A stretch of 64,000 bases of DNA. Source: Paenibacillus odorifer. Its GTDB lineage: Bacteria; Bacillota; Bacilli; Paenibacillales; Paenibacillaceae. Shown here piece by piece: positions 46,416-55,244 of this stretch. Location: the NCBI RefSeq assembly GCF_000758725.1, contig NZ_CP009428.1, forward strand, positions 5,022,001-5,086,000, read 5' to 3'. The translations under genes were made by a program, and so were the position numbers. The number at the start of each line of letters is the position of its first letter. The first letter of the stretch is position 1. Below the pieces are notes generated by a model, which ran no database searches, was not told where the DNA came from, and was given only the letters and a program-made list of their open reading frames with translations.

Positions 46416-46434
46416 TTGTTTTCTTACGAAACAA
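46416..46434. promoter_or_regulatory. Putative MarR operator, copy 1
   Basis: TTGTTTTCTTACGAAACAA has arms matching at 8 of 9 positions. It begins 7 bases downstream of the marR -10 box. Confidence 0.75.
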
Positions 46435-46440
46435 TTTCAT

Positions 46441-46468
46441 ACTATACGTACTCCACAAGATTCGTCAA
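46441..46468 (-). promoter_or_regulatory. Promoter of marR
   Basis: TTGACG (46463-46468), a 16-base spacer and TATAGT (46441-46446) on the minus strand. Confidence 0.65.
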
Positions 46469-46556
46469 ACAAAAATTTCATTCTCACCAATGCCCATGAC
46501 GAGTTCAAAGGCAATCTCATGTTGAAAGCTGGGGCGCGGTATTCTCTAGGTTGTTT

Positions 46557-47249
46557 TTAGTAAGTATCACCGAGCATAGGACGAATACTAATCTCTTCCA
46601 CAACTGCCTGTGGGCTTAGCTCCAGCATCATCTCAACGATCTTGGCTATATCATCTGATGCAAGAAATCTATCCTCAGCAATCCCTTCTCCCGGTACTCT
46701 TCTTTCAGTAAATGTTGCCCCAGGATGAATGAGGGTCACGCCTACGCCGGATGTTTTTAGTTCCTCTCTTAAGCCACGGGCATAATTGCTCAAGGCTGCT
46801 TTGGATATGGCATAAAAAGAGCTGTCCGAACGAAGAGCCGCCGTTGATCCTATGAAAAATATACGTGGGTAACTTCCGGTCTTAATAGCTGGAAGGAAAG
46901 CCTTTACCAAAGCTACATTCGCCAGTAGATTCACCTGTAATATACGATCTAGTTCGGCCACATCGGGTTCAATCACCGAACGGCTTGCATCATAGAAGGC
47001 TGCAGCATTAAGCACCAGCACATCTGGCGAGAATGAATGTTCTTCGGAATATTTGACAAGCCGGTTAATAGAAGATAAGTCCCCAGCATCTGCAGTCAAA
47101 TACAATGCATCCTGAGGTAGTACTGCGGCTGCATTTTCGAGATGACGTTCTTCCCGCCCAGATATGAGCAAGCGGTGGCCCCCCGCACCAAGCCTCCGGC
47201 TGATTGCAAATCCAATTCCTCCGCTTCCCCCGGTAATTAATATATTCAT
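46557..47249 (-). CDS. Short-chain dehydrogenase/reductase
   Basis: A 230-residue SDR. ITGGSGGIGFAI is the nucleotide-binding glycine motif, LVLNAAAF replaces the NNAG motif, and the catalytic residues are Ser in FIGSTAAL and YAISK. The C-terminus is short, as in classical oxidoreductases without an extended tail. It is the last gene of the eight-gene operon starting at 53939, 39 bases after the ABC ATPase gene. It would oxidise or reduce an alcohol or ketone in the pathway; cofactor and substrate are not evident. Confidence 0.88.
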   Translation of the reverse strand: MNILITGGSGGIGFAISRRLGAGGHRLLISGREERHLENAAAVLPQDALYLTADAGDLSSINRLVKYSEEHSFSPDVLVLNAAAFYDASRSVIEPDVAELDRILQVNLLANVALVKAFLPAIKTGSYPRIFFIGSTAALRSDSSFYAISKAALSNYARGLREELKTSGVGVTLIHPGATFTERRVPGEGIAEDRFLASDDIAKIVEMMLELSPQAVVEEISIRPMLGDTY

Positions 47250-47288
47250 CGTGTCACCTCCGTGGCTAATTTATTGAAATGTGACTTA

Positions 47289-48065
47289 TTAAATAAAATA
47301 CTCGGTCTGATCCTCAGGGGGATTATTGATACTGATATAGATCTTCTCCACAATGTTCAGAATCTCGGCATCATTTCTACTGCGCGGTCTTTCAAAAGGA
47401 ACATCAAATATCTTATGGATCCGTCCTGGACGTGGACTGAGCAGGACGATACGTGTAGCCAAATATACGGCCTCAGCCACATCATGAGTAATGAAGAATA
47501 CCGTCTTCTTCTCCTGTTGCCAGATCCGTATGATCTCATCTTGCAGCGTTAGTCGTGTCAGGTGATCGACAGCACTGAAGGGTTCATCCATCAAGATGAC
47601 TTGTGGATCTGCTACCAGCGTCCGGGCTAAGCCGGCTCGCTGGCGCATACCTCCAGATAATTGATGCGGATATTTGTCAGCAAAACCGCCTAGCCCTACA
47701 AGATCAATCGTGCGGATTGCCCGCTCACGTCGCTCTGAACGAGGAACCCCTGCAATTTCCAAGCCGAATTCTATATTCCGGCGAATAGTACGCCAAGGAA
47801 ATAAAGCGGAATCCTGAAATACAACTCCGATATCTCTGCTCGTTCCAGACTGCACCTTGCCATCCAAAATAATCTCACCAGTGGATTGTTTAAGTAAGCC
47901 CGCCACGATTTCGAGCAGCGTGCTCTTTCCGCATCCGCTTGGCCCAAGAACGCAGACGAACTCGCCATCACTCACCTGAAGATTTATATTTTTGAGCGCT
48001 AGAGTCTGCTCATCGTCCACACTGGAGTATTCCTTGTTGATGTTACGGAGTTCAATAGTAGGCAT
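47289..48065 (-). CDS. NitT/TauT-family ABC transporter ATP-binding protein
   Basis: A 258-residue ATPase of the SsuB/TauB group. Walker A is GPSGCGKST, Q-loop GVVFQDSALFPW, signature HQLSGGMRQRAG, Walker B VILMDEPFSAVD, and switch His in FFITHDVAEA. It energises the importer formed by the permease and the binding protein just upstream in the operon. The substrate class of this family includes nitrate, sulfonates, aromatic acids and thiamine precursors. Confidence 0.93.
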   Translation of the reverse strand: MPTIELRNINKEYSSVDDEQTLALKNINLQVSDGEFVCVLGPSGCGKSTLLEIVAGLLKQSTGEIILDGKVQSGTSRDIGVVFQDSALFPWRTIRRNIEFGLEIAGVPRSERRERAIRTIDLVGLGGFADKYPHQLSGGMRQRAGLARTLVADPQVILMDEPFSAVDHLTRLTLQDEIIRIWQQEKKTVFFITHDVAEAVYLATRIVLLSPRPGRIHKIFDVPFERPRSRNDAEILNIVEKIYISINNPPEDQTEYFI

Positions 48066-48085
48066 AAGCGCTCCTCCCTGTGTGA

Positions 48086-49234
48086 TTATTGCTGCTTCGC
48101 ATATTTTCCAAGCAGCAGTGTCTTCGCAATCTTTTCGGCAAATGTGTTATCGACAACACCGTCAACAGAAATCGCTTCACGTTGCATGCCATATTTGGTT
48201 AGCAGATCTTCAGTAACCTGAAGACGTTTCGTATCGACGATCGGATTGTTCTCCCATAATACAATCTCGGAATTAATAGCCGTCTTAACTGTTTCTTCAT
48301 CCAGATTCAGATATTCGGCTGCCCAAGGATAAAATTCATCAAGATGAGTTTTGGCATATTCATTCGCATAAAAGTAAACTTCAAGCAAGCGTTCAACAAC
48401 CTCCGGCTGTTCATCAATCAACTTCTGGCTGGCTACAAGCACACCCGTCTGATATTCGGGGACAAACTCCCAGGTTTTTGCAAGAACATGTCCTGTTCCT
48501 TCTTGTTCAGCTAACGTGGCGAATGGCTGGTGAATGATCGTAGCGTCAACTTCACCCTTCACAAAAGATGCATAGGCTTCTTGAAAAAAGTTATTCGCCG
48601 CATATTCCACATCATTTTCATAATCAATCCCGTTCTGGCTAAGAACCTCCTTGAGAGTCAAAGGCATGCCACCTGTGGCTTGACCGGTTCCAATGGTTTT
48701 GCCTTTCAGATCTGCCCATGTCTTAATCTCCGGTTTGGCAATAATCCAGTAGGCGCCTCGACTTCTCCACATATTGCTGACTATTTTCATCTTAACGCCA
48801 TTAGCGATGGCTGGAATATAAGTACCTGGGTCACCATCGGCAATGTCTACCTCGCCCGCGCCGAAAGCAGCTACAGGATTGGGAATATCAACGATATCAA
48901 GATCTATACCAGCATCGGAATACCAACCTTTTGCTATTGCAAATTGATTGGCTATCCCAGTCATTCCTTTGGCGAAGCCAGCATTGATTTTAACAGGTTC
49001 ATTGTCGCGGCCTTGCCAAGGAGGGATTCCATCGGCTGGGCTCAAGGACGTAGTTTCCTCATTGTTTGCATTTGAAGGGGACGCGGTAGCTGCAGGGGTA
49101 TTACTTGTATTGGAATCGTTAGCGGATTTATTGTTCGCAGCATTTGAACCAGGGTTAGATCCACATGCTGTCAAGATGAGGGATAGAATGAGAATTATGG
49201 ATAACAGGTTGATTGTTTTATTACGCTTCTTCAT
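48086..49234 (-). CDS. NMT1/SsuA-type ABC substrate-binding lipoprotein
   Basis: A 382-residue binding protein. The signal peptide ends in LILTACGSN, giving a lipidated Cys, and a long Asn/Ser/Thr-rich linker follows to about residue 65. The NMT1-like fold shows INAGFAKGMTGIANQFAIAKGW, DIADGDPGTYIPAI and WADLKGKTIGTGQATGG. It recognises a small organic ligand outside the cell. Given the acyl-CoA ligase in the same operon, the ligand may be a carboxylic acid rather than a sulfonate. Confidence 0.9.
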   Translation of the reverse strand: MKKRNKTINLLSIILILSLILTACGSNPGSNAANNKSANDSNTSNTPAATASPSNANNEETTSLSPADGIPPWQGRDNEPVKINAGFAKGMTGIANQFAIAKGWYSDAGIDLDIVDIPNPVAAFGAGEVDIADGDPGTYIPAIANGVKMKIVSNMWRSRGAYWIIAKPEIKTWADLKGKTIGTGQATGGMPLTLKEVLSQNGIDYENDVEYAANNFFQEAYASFVKGEVDATIIHQPFATLAEQEGTGHVLAKTWEFVPEYQTGVLVASQKLIDEQPEVVERLLEVYFYANEYAKTHLDEFYPWAAEYLNLDEETVKTAINSEIVLWENNPIVDTKRLQVTEDLLTKYGMQREAISVDGVVDNTFAEKIAKTLLLGKYAKQQ

Positions 49235-49250
49235 ATGGATCGCACCTACT

Positions 49251-50054
49251 CTATTTAGATTGATGTGGGCTCGTCATCCAACGGCGGCAAGTGATCCGCT
49301 CGACAAGATTGACGATGTTCACGAATAAGACAGACAAGATCGTTACGATGATAATAACGAGATATAACCTGGCTGTATTAAGTACAGCTTGAGACTCATT
49401 TAGCATAAATCCTAATCCGCCCTTGGAGGCTGCCATCTCTGCAAAAACAACGCCGGTAATCGCTGTGGCCGCAGTGACCCGCAGCCCGTTGAAAATGCTT
49501 GGCAGCGCCGATGGCAGAAGTACCTTGAATACTGTCTGAGCTCTGCTTGCCTTGAAGACCCTGGCTAGTTTGATATGATCGTTCCGGGTCTGTTTGGCAC
49601 CTGTAACGGTGTTGTAGAGAATATTAAAAAAACAAAAAAGAATAACCAGCACGACCTTGCTCGTAAACCCAATCCCAAACCAGACGATGAGCAGCGGCAT
49701 GATCGCTGTCTTCGGGATAGCCATTACTGATGCTACCAGTGGATCTATCAGCTTTTCCAATGTTGGGAATGACACGAAGAGTACACCGAGTCCGATTCCG
49801 GCAACAACAGATATCAAATAGCCTACTGTAACCTCCTTCAGACTTAAGATCAGATGCGGCCACAATGTATTTTCTTGAATGGTATAGACAAGCTCATTCC
49901 AAATTTGTGTTGGTGAAGCCAGGAAAACTCGACTCACCCAGCCTTTGGAGACCGCAATTTCCATCCACCCCAGCAGCAGAATTACAAACGCCACCTGAAC
50001 AATAATAATCCATAGAGGTTTTTGCCCCGTTCGGCCTTTCCTCTCTTTGGCCAT
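49251..50054 (-). CDS. NitT/TauT-family ABC transporter permease
   Basis: A 267-residue SsuC-type permease with about six hydrophobic segments. The EAA loop reads LARVFKASRAQTVFKVLLPSALP, followed by IFNGLRVTAATAITG. The start at 50054 has GGGAGG seven bases upstream; the frame extends to 50111 without a ribosome binding site and would overlap the previous gene. It is followed after 16 bases by the binding-protein gene. Confidence 0.92.
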   Translation of the reverse strand: MAKERKGRTGQKPLWIIIVQVAFVILLLGWMEIAVSKGWVSRVFLASPTQIWNELVYTIQENTLWPHLILSLKEVTVGYLISVVAGIGLGVLFVSFPTLEKLIDPLVASVMAIPKTAIMPLLIVWFGIGFTSKVVLVILFCFFNILYNTVTGAKQTRNDHIKLARVFKASRAQTVFKVLLPSALPSIFNGLRVTAATAITGVVFAEMAASKGGLGFMLNESQAVLNTARLYLVIIIVTILSVLFVNIVNLVERITCRRWMTSPHQSK

Positions 50055-50107
50055 ACAGTAACCTCCCTTCTTTGCCTGTTTTGTCAGAAGAAGTCTGACA
50101 TGCAGCC

Positions 50108-50950
50108 TCAATCCAAATGATATAGTGAACCGTGAATATCAACATATTGCTGCTGACTTCCAGGTTCTTCGGAACTTAACCCTACAAGGAATGGTCGCTG
50201 TCCGCGCAACTTCAAGGCTTCTGCAGCCGGCCCCTCTTCCACAGGCTCGACAAAGCTGAGTACAGTCCCTTGCAGATCAAGAGTCTGCCGATTGCCTCTC
50301 AATATAGGATCATAGACAACTTCACCCGCGTAGACGCCGAACCACTTCGCCCATTTTTCGACTGTCTCTTGCAGACGAATCACTGTAAATCCGACCTCAC
50401 TAAGCTTGAGAAGTCCACGTTCATGTGGAACGATCACTCCGGCCTCCTGCAGCTCTTGCTTCCGCTTCGATTCTTCTCCTTCCCACTGAATGAAGAAGGG
50501 AAGTGGGAGCCCGTCTTCTACATCGGCTTCTCCTGCGAATAAGAGCTTCCACTTTAACAGCGTACCGTCCGGTCTTCTGCGACTACCTTCCTCCGGTCCA
50601 ATTACCTCAAGACCTTGACTGCGCAGATGCGCTGCAAGTCCTTCAATATCATGGGTACGAAGTGCGATTCTGCTAAGCCCTTCCTGGAATCCATCTTCGG
50701 CCAACGTTTCTATCAGACCATAACGGCTTGTCCGGTCTCCAAGTGGAAGCAGACTATGATCGTATACACCGATCCACTCGATATAGCTGAGATCGAAGTA
50801 GCTGAGTGCATTATAAGTCCCAATTTGTTCGTGTCTTCCACCCTGTATGGCACTGATGCCGTAAGGTTCCAATGCTTTAAATACCTGCTCCGGCTGATGT
50901 ACATAATGAACAATATGGTCAAACTTCAATGTGAACCCGATAATGTCCAC
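50108..50950 (-). CDS. Glyoxalase-like (VOC superfamily) protein
   Basis: A 280-residue VOC-fold protein. LKFDHIVHYVHQPEQVFKAL opens the first beta-alpha-beta-beta-beta unit and resembles the glyoxalase-like family of about 200-280 residues. A second, weaker unit follows from about residue 165. It may be a lyase, isomerase or dioxygenase-like enzyme acting in the pathway. The start is unclear: GTG 50950 overlaps its own GGGAGG, ATT 50944 has better spacing, and TTG 50929 gives the canonical MKFDHIVHYV. It lies 5 bases after the MDR gene. Confidence 0.8.
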   Translation of the reverse strand: MDIIGFTLKFDHIVHYVHQPEQVFKALEPYGISAIQGGRHEQIGTYNALSYFDLSYIEWIGVYDHSLLPLGDRTSRYGLIETLAEDGFQEGLSRIALRTHDIEGLAAHLRSQGLEVIGPEEGSRRRPDGTLLKWKLLFAGEADVEDGLPLPFFIQWEGEESKRKQELQEAGVIVPHERGLLKLSEVGFTVIRLQETVEKWAKWFGVYAGEVVYDPILRGNRQTLDLQGTVLSFVEPVEEGPAAEALKLRGQRPFLVGLSSEEPGSQQQYVDIHGSLYHLD

Positions 50951-50955
50951 CTCCC

Positions 50956-51936
50956 TTATGGTTTGATAATGATCTTGCCAAAAAATTCTCGCTCTTCAAT
51001 GATGCGATGAGCTTCCCTGATTTCATCAAGTGGCAATACTCTGTCAATAATCGGTTTCAGCTTGCGACTTTGCACAAGCTCCAGCAGAGTGATCAGATCG
51101 CCCGCTTCCCAACCATTGGAGCCGATAATTGTAATTTCACGTACCCACACATACCTCAGATCCGTCACTGCTTCAAAACCAGTCGTTGCACCGCAGGTTA
51201 GAATTCGTCCACCTACCCGAGTCGATTTAATACTTTGAGGCCATGTAGCCTTTCCGGTATAGTCAACGACGACATCCGCTCCTTTTTTGCCCGTGTAATT
51301 CCAGACTTCTTTCGAGAAATCTGTTTTGTTATAGTTAATGACCAGATCCGCTCCAAGCTCCTTAAGCTTCTCCAACTTGTCATCAGATCCGGCTGCCGCA
51401 ATAACTTTGGCACCCGCCAGCTTAGCGATGAGCACAGCCGCGTTACCTACACCGCCGCTTGCACCCAGAATCAAAATCGTTTCATTCGCTTGTAGCTTGC
51501 CACGGGTAATCAGCATTCTCCAGGCTGTTCCATAAGCAATAGGAAGAGCAGCCGCATCTTCAAAAGAAATCTCATCCGGCAACGGGATCAAATTCTGCGC
51601 TGGAACCTTCACATATTCTGCAAGTCCTCCAGTCAGGTCTTCCCCCAGCGCCCCATGACCCGGAATAGATGGATCAATGAGAACCCGGTCACCAGGCTTG
51701 GCGTTTAGAACTCCTTCTCCTACTTGTTCCACAACTCCAGAAATGTCCCCACCAGAGATATGTGGCAAAGGGAGCTTTCTCCCCGGAATTCCTCGCCGTA
51801 CAAAAATATCAAGGTGGTTCAGTGAAACTGCTTCAACCTTAACAACAACTTCGTTTAGCCCCGCTTCGGGTTTCGGGTACTCTCCTACAACAACTTTATT
51901 GCGATCTCCATGTTCAAGAATAAGTGCAGCTCTCAT
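50956..51936 (-). CDS. MDR-family quinone oxidoreductase-like protein
   Basis: A 326-residue medium-chain reductase. LNHLDIFVRRGIPG and the catalytic-domain motif GDISGVVEQVGEGV are present, and the nucleotide site is ILGASGGVGNAAVLIAKLAGA. A Zn-binding Cys/His set is largely missing, so it resembles NADPH-dependent quinone or enoyl reductases more than alcohol dehydrogenases. In this operon, reduction of an enoyl or enone intermediate is plausible. AGGAG precedes the ATG; the gap to the ligase gene is 16 bases. Confidence 0.88.
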   Translation of the reverse strand: MRAALILEHGDRNKVVVGEYPKPEAGLNEVVVKVEAVSLNHLDIFVRRGIPGRKLPLPHISGGDISGVVEQVGEGVLNAKPGDRVLIDPSIPGHGALGEDLTGGLAEYVKVPAQNLIPLPDEISFEDAAALPIAYGTAWRMLITRGKLQANETILILGASGGVGNAAVLIAKLAGAKVIAAAGSDDKLEKLKELGADLVINYNKTDFSKEVWNYTGKKGADVVVDYTGKATWPQSIKSTRVGGRILTCGATTGFEAVTDLRYVWVREITIIGSNGWEAGDLITLLELVQSRKLKPIIDRVLPLDEIREAHRIIEEREFFGKIIIKP

Positions 51937-51952
51937 CGTATATCTTCTCCTC

Positions 51953-53491
51953 TTAGGTTAAATTTCGAATGACTTGCTCTTTTAAAAACATTCGATCAAG
52001 CTTGCCCGGTCCGGTAAGTGGCAAAGCATCTACAAAGATGACTCTGCGGGGATGAGCGTAAGCAGGACCATTCAGGATGAAGAACTGCTTCACCTCTTCC
52101 TCCTTAAGTTCACCTCTTTTGCCTGTCACAATGACGGCTATAGGAACTTCTCCCTTTACTTCATGAGGAATGGGCAGGACACAGACATCATCAATCGAAG
52201 GATGCTTCAGCAGAATGTTCTCCACCTCTTTGGGATACACGTTCTCTCCGCCTACATTCATCATGTCGTCCTTACGTCCAACAATGTAAACAAATCCATC
52301 CTCATCCCTACAAGCTGCATCCCCAGTCTTCAGCCAACCATCTGGTGTAATCTTGCGAGCAGTAACCTCCGGGAGATTCCAATAACCGTCAGCCACTCCC
52401 GGGTTGTTCACCCAAAGCTCACCCGTTACATTCGGCCCGACCTCGTTCTCGTGTTCATCCACGATTCGGATCTTACAGCCTGGTACTGGAATACCTGCCG
52501 AGCCCGTTCGCTGAACACCCTCCCGGGATTCCAGCACAACGGGTCCCCCTTCGGTAAGTCCATACCCTTCATATACCGGCATCCCCATGAGCAGTTGAAC
52601 CTCATCCAATAGTTCGCTAGGCGTATCGGAAGAACCGCAGATACCAAAAAGTAAGGACGTAAGATCAAAACCGGGATGCTCTTTAAGATAGTTTATTAAC
52701 ATTCGATAAAGAGCGGGCACTCCCGTCATATATGTAACGCGATGAGTCTCAATGGCTTTCAAGATCTGCTCGGGATCTGCTTTAGGCAATATGACGGCTG
52801 AGGCACCAAGCCAAAAAATGGTCTTCATCGTCGTCATGGCATTCTTGTGATAGAGAGGCAGAGAGATGACCACCCGCGTCTCATTCGTTAAACCTCTAAG
52901 CTGCGAAGTAGACTGAACATTCCACAACTGCCCTCGGTGAGTTAGCCTGCAGCCTTTGGGATTTCCGGTTGAACCGGATGTATACGGGAGGAAACAGATA
53001 TCTCCCTCCTCTGACGGGTACAGTTCCAGACTTAAGGACTGCAGAGGAAGCAATTCATCGTAGGACAATGCAACGGGAGTCTTTTGTTCATTCACGCTGG
53101 CGCAGCGTACCAGAATAGAGGCTTCACTGATCTGCTGCACAGCCTGTACCTTCTCACTCAGTTCATCATGAAAGATGAGTACACGGCTGCCGCTATTGCG
53201 ATACACATAAGCTAACGTCTCCGCACCCAGCTTGGCATTCATCGGCACTGGAATAGCTCCGATCGACATCAAGCCGAAGCAGATTTCCAGGAATCGGTAA
53301 TCATTGTTAAATAATATACTGACACGATCTCCCGGATTAACCCCAAGGGATAAGAAGAAATTCCCCGCTTGATTCACCCGCTGAGTCAGCTCTGAATAAT
53401 TCAATGTAATCTGGGGTGTGATCAACGCAGTCTTTGAAGGATATCGAGCAGCAGATTCTTGAATGATGCTTGCAAAATTATACGTATTCAT
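51953..53491 (-). CDS. Acyl-CoA ligase (AMP-binding, class I)
   Basis: A 512-residue adenylate-forming ligase. The P-loop-like motif PYTSGSTGNPKGC, the A5 motif YEGYGLTEGGP, A7 (WLKTGDAACRDEDGFVYIVGR) and A8-A10 (NVGGENVYPKEVE, then GPGKLDRM) are all present, with the catalytic Lys in the last. It activates a carboxylic acid to its CoA thioester. Chain length or ring type cannot be inferred safely. AGGAGAGGAG precedes the ATG. It is the second gene of the operon. Confidence 0.92.
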   Translation of the reverse strand: MNTYNFASIIQESAARYPSKTALITPQITLNYSELTQRVNQAGNFFLSLGVNPGDRVSILFNNDYRFLEICFGLMSIGAIPVPMNAKLGAETLAYVYRNSGSRVLIFHDELSEKVQAVQQISEASILVRCASVNEQKTPVALSYDELLPLQSLSLELYPSEEGDICFLPYTSGSTGNPKGCRLTHRGQLWNVQSTSQLRGLTNETRVVISLPLYHKNAMTTMKTIFWLGASAVILPKADPEQILKAIETHRVTYMTGVPALYRMLINYLKEHPGFDLTSLLFGICGSSDTPSELLDEVQLLMGMPVYEGYGLTEGGPVVLESREGVQRTGSAGIPVPGCKIRIVDEHENEVGPNVTGELWVNNPGVADGYWNLPEVTARKITPDGWLKTGDAACRDEDGFVYIVGRKDDMMNVGGENVYPKEVENILLKHPSIDDVCVLPIPHEVKGEVPIAVIVTGKRGELKEEEVKQFFILNGPAYAHPRRVIFVDALPLTGPGKLDRMFLKEQVIRNLT

Positions 53492-53531
53492 AACTCCTCT
53501 CCTTCTAGGGCTGACTTCCTAATAGTTATGG

Positions 53532-53939
53532 TTACTGCTTCGAGCTGAACAATCCTCGGCCTACAGCAACTTCCTTCTCTGTATGATCTGTTACTGAAAT
53601 ATCTACCAGACTAACCGTTCTTCCCAACTTAACTAAATTGGCCTTGGCATGCAGAGCACCTGGCGCAGCTGGTCTTAAATAGTCAATCCGCAGATCAATA
53701 GTGGGTGTGGGCAGATTTACCTTGCGATGTACTGCAAAGTATCCGGCAATGTCAATCAGCGTTGCAATAATTCCACCATGAATATATCCAGCATCCCCTG
53801 TAACAAACAGATCATTTTCCGGAAGTAAAATCGTAATTGACTCTTCGCTTAATTCTTCTACTTGAACATCCAAAAAGCGGTGATACGCCGAGCTTCTAAG
53901 CAAAGTTTCAATCCGCTCTCGGTTGATTGCATCTTTCAT
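53532..53939 (-). CDS. PaaI-type hotdog-fold thioesterase
   Basis: A 135-residue hotdog thioesterase. The active-site loop YIHGGIIATLIDIAGYFAV has the HGG and Asp pattern of the PaaI/4HBT-II group, and LRIDYLRPA follows. It would release CoA from stalled acyl- or aroyl-CoA. First gene of the operon; AAGGGGGTG precedes the ATG, and the promoter and MarR-like site lie just upstream. Confidence 0.92.
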   Translation of the reverse strand: MKDAINRERIETLLRSSAYHRFLDVQVEELSEESITILLPENDLFVTGDAGYIHGGIIATLIDIAGYFAVHRKVNLPTPTIDLRIDYLRPAAPGALHAKANLVKLGRTVSLVDISVTDHTEKEVAVGRGLFSSKQ

Positions 53940-53956
53940 GCTGTGTCACCCCCTTT

Positions 53957-53975
53957 TTGTTTGCCAACGAAACAT
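53957..53975. promoter_or_regulatory. Putative MarR operator, copy 2
   Basis: TTGTTTGCCAACGAAACAT is identical to copy 1 at 15 of 19 positions, with TGTTT and AAACA spaced equally. It begins 8 bases downstream of the thioesterase -10 box. Confidence 0.7.
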
Positions 53976-53982
53976 TTTAATC

Positions 53983-54011
53983 ATACTAAACCGATATGAT
54001 TTAATTGTCAA
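53983..54011 (-). promoter_or_regulatory. Promoter of the thioesterase-to-SDR operon
   Basis: TTGACA (54006-54011), a 17-base spacer and TAGTAT (53983-53988) on the minus strand. Confidence 0.65.
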
Positions 54012-54047
54012 TATACTTTTTTTCATCCTTTTTTCAATTAAAAAGCG

Positions 54048-54076
54048 TTGACACTGCGCTATTTCTGGATTATAGT
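54048..54076 (+). promoter_or_regulatory. Promoter of the metallo-beta-lactamase-fold gene
   Basis: TTGACA (54048-54053), a 17-base spacer and TATAGT (54071-54076). It is divergent from the operon promoter, with the -35 boxes about 36 bases apart. Confidence 0.8.
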
Positions 54077-54129
54077 TCATACTAATTTCACAATTCCGAT
54101 AAATCAGATTAAATTAAAAGGAGATAAAG

Positions 54130-55110
54130 ATGAACCATTCAGAGCTGCGCATACATCAAGTGAGATTACCTCTGCCCCTGCGTCTCAACCATGTGAATAG
54201 TTATCTCATAGAGGATGAAGAGGGATGGAGCGTAATTGATCCTGGTTTAGCTACAGAGGATACCTTAACGGTCTGGACTGAAGTATTGAAAAACTATCAT
54301 CTGACTTTCGGCGACATCAAAAGGATTATAGTGACTCATTATCATCCGGATCATTACGGCCTTGCAGGTCTGTTTCAGCAGTGGACGGATGCTGCTGTTT
54401 ACAGCAGCATGGAAACATTTGAATGGGCAGATCGCATCTTTCACAGCGAATCTATCAGGAAGTCTGCTCAATTTAGCCTAAAGTGTGGGGTTCCAGGTTC
54501 ACTCGTAAACAAGATGAGTGAACACCATGAGGAACTGTTTACTTGGGTGAAGCCTATCGAGGGAGCCAAAGTGATCCTAGAACCAGAGGAGAACATTCTA
54601 TTAGGAGGGAAGCAATTTCAAATTAAATTGGGTAACGGTCATGCGGAAGGGAGTATCGGCTTTCTTAACGAGTCAAGCAAATTATTCATAGGTGGTGACC
54701 TTCTGCTTGAGAAAATCACGCCTAATATTACGTATGATTACAGTACCAACACCAACCCCCTACAAGATTATTTTGATACCCTACAAATGCTGCGGACATT
54801 ACAAATCCAAACTGTCCTTCCTGGGCACGGCAAAGTATTTGAGTTAGCTGAATCGTTCATCGATGGCGTAATTAAGCATCATCTTGAACGTCTTCAGGAG
54901 ATCCGGTCCATATGGAGAAACTTAAACGCCGAAGAACTCACCCCTTACGAAATCAGCACCTATTTATTCCCTAAGGTAGTCGATCCTGCTTCCCTAAATT
55001 TTGCGCTTGGAGAAACGGTAGCGCATTTGCGGTACTTACAGAAGAGGAATGAGCTTAGCATTATAGAACGAGATGAATCGTTATATTGTGTTTTGAACGA
55101 TGTTCTATGA
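54130..55110 (+). CDS. Metallo-beta-lactamase-fold hydrolase
   Basis: A 326-residue MBL-fold enzyme. Metal ligands appear in VTHYHPDHYG (HxHxDH form), in GNGHAEGS, and in GGDLLLE and VLPGHGKVF. The C-terminal 80 residues are helical, as in the group related to thioesterase-like and hydroxyacylglutathione hydrolase-like proteins. Divergent to the acyl-CoA operon, it may hydrolyse a thioester or lactone in the same pathway; this is inference. AAGGAGAT lies six bases upstream of the ATG. Confidence 0.88.
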   Translation: MNHSELRIHQVRLPLPLRLNHVNSYLIEDEEGWSVIDPGLATEDTLTVWTEVLKNYHLTFGDIKRIIVTHYHPDHYGLAGLFQQWTDAAVYSSMETFEWADRIFHSESIRKSAQFSLKCGVPGSLVNKMSEHHEELFTWVKPIEGAKVILEPEENILLGGKQFQIKLGNGHAEGSIGFLNESSKLFIGGDLLLEKITPNITYDYSTNTNPLQDYFDTLQMLRTLQIQTVLPGHGKVFELAESFIDGVIKHHLERLQEIRSIWRNLNAEELTPYEISTYLFPKVVDPASLNFALGETVAHLRYLQKRNELSIIERDESLYCVLNDVL

Positions 55111-55195
55111 GTAGCGGGCGCTTTTTTTGTTTTTGAAGCATGGCCATATAACAGGTTTGTTTTGATGTAGGCTTCTGCCGTAAATAATGAAAATT

Positions 55196-55226
55196 CAAAA
55201 GCCATGCGGGGAATCCCGCATGGCTT
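55196..55226. terminator. Bidirectional terminator
   Basis: GCCATGCGGG, a 4-base loop and CCCGCATGGC form a 10-bp perfect stem. TTTTGAATTTT follows on the minus strand, ending the transporter gene there. Confidence 0.75.
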
Positions 55227-55244
55227 TGCAATATTTTTTATCCA

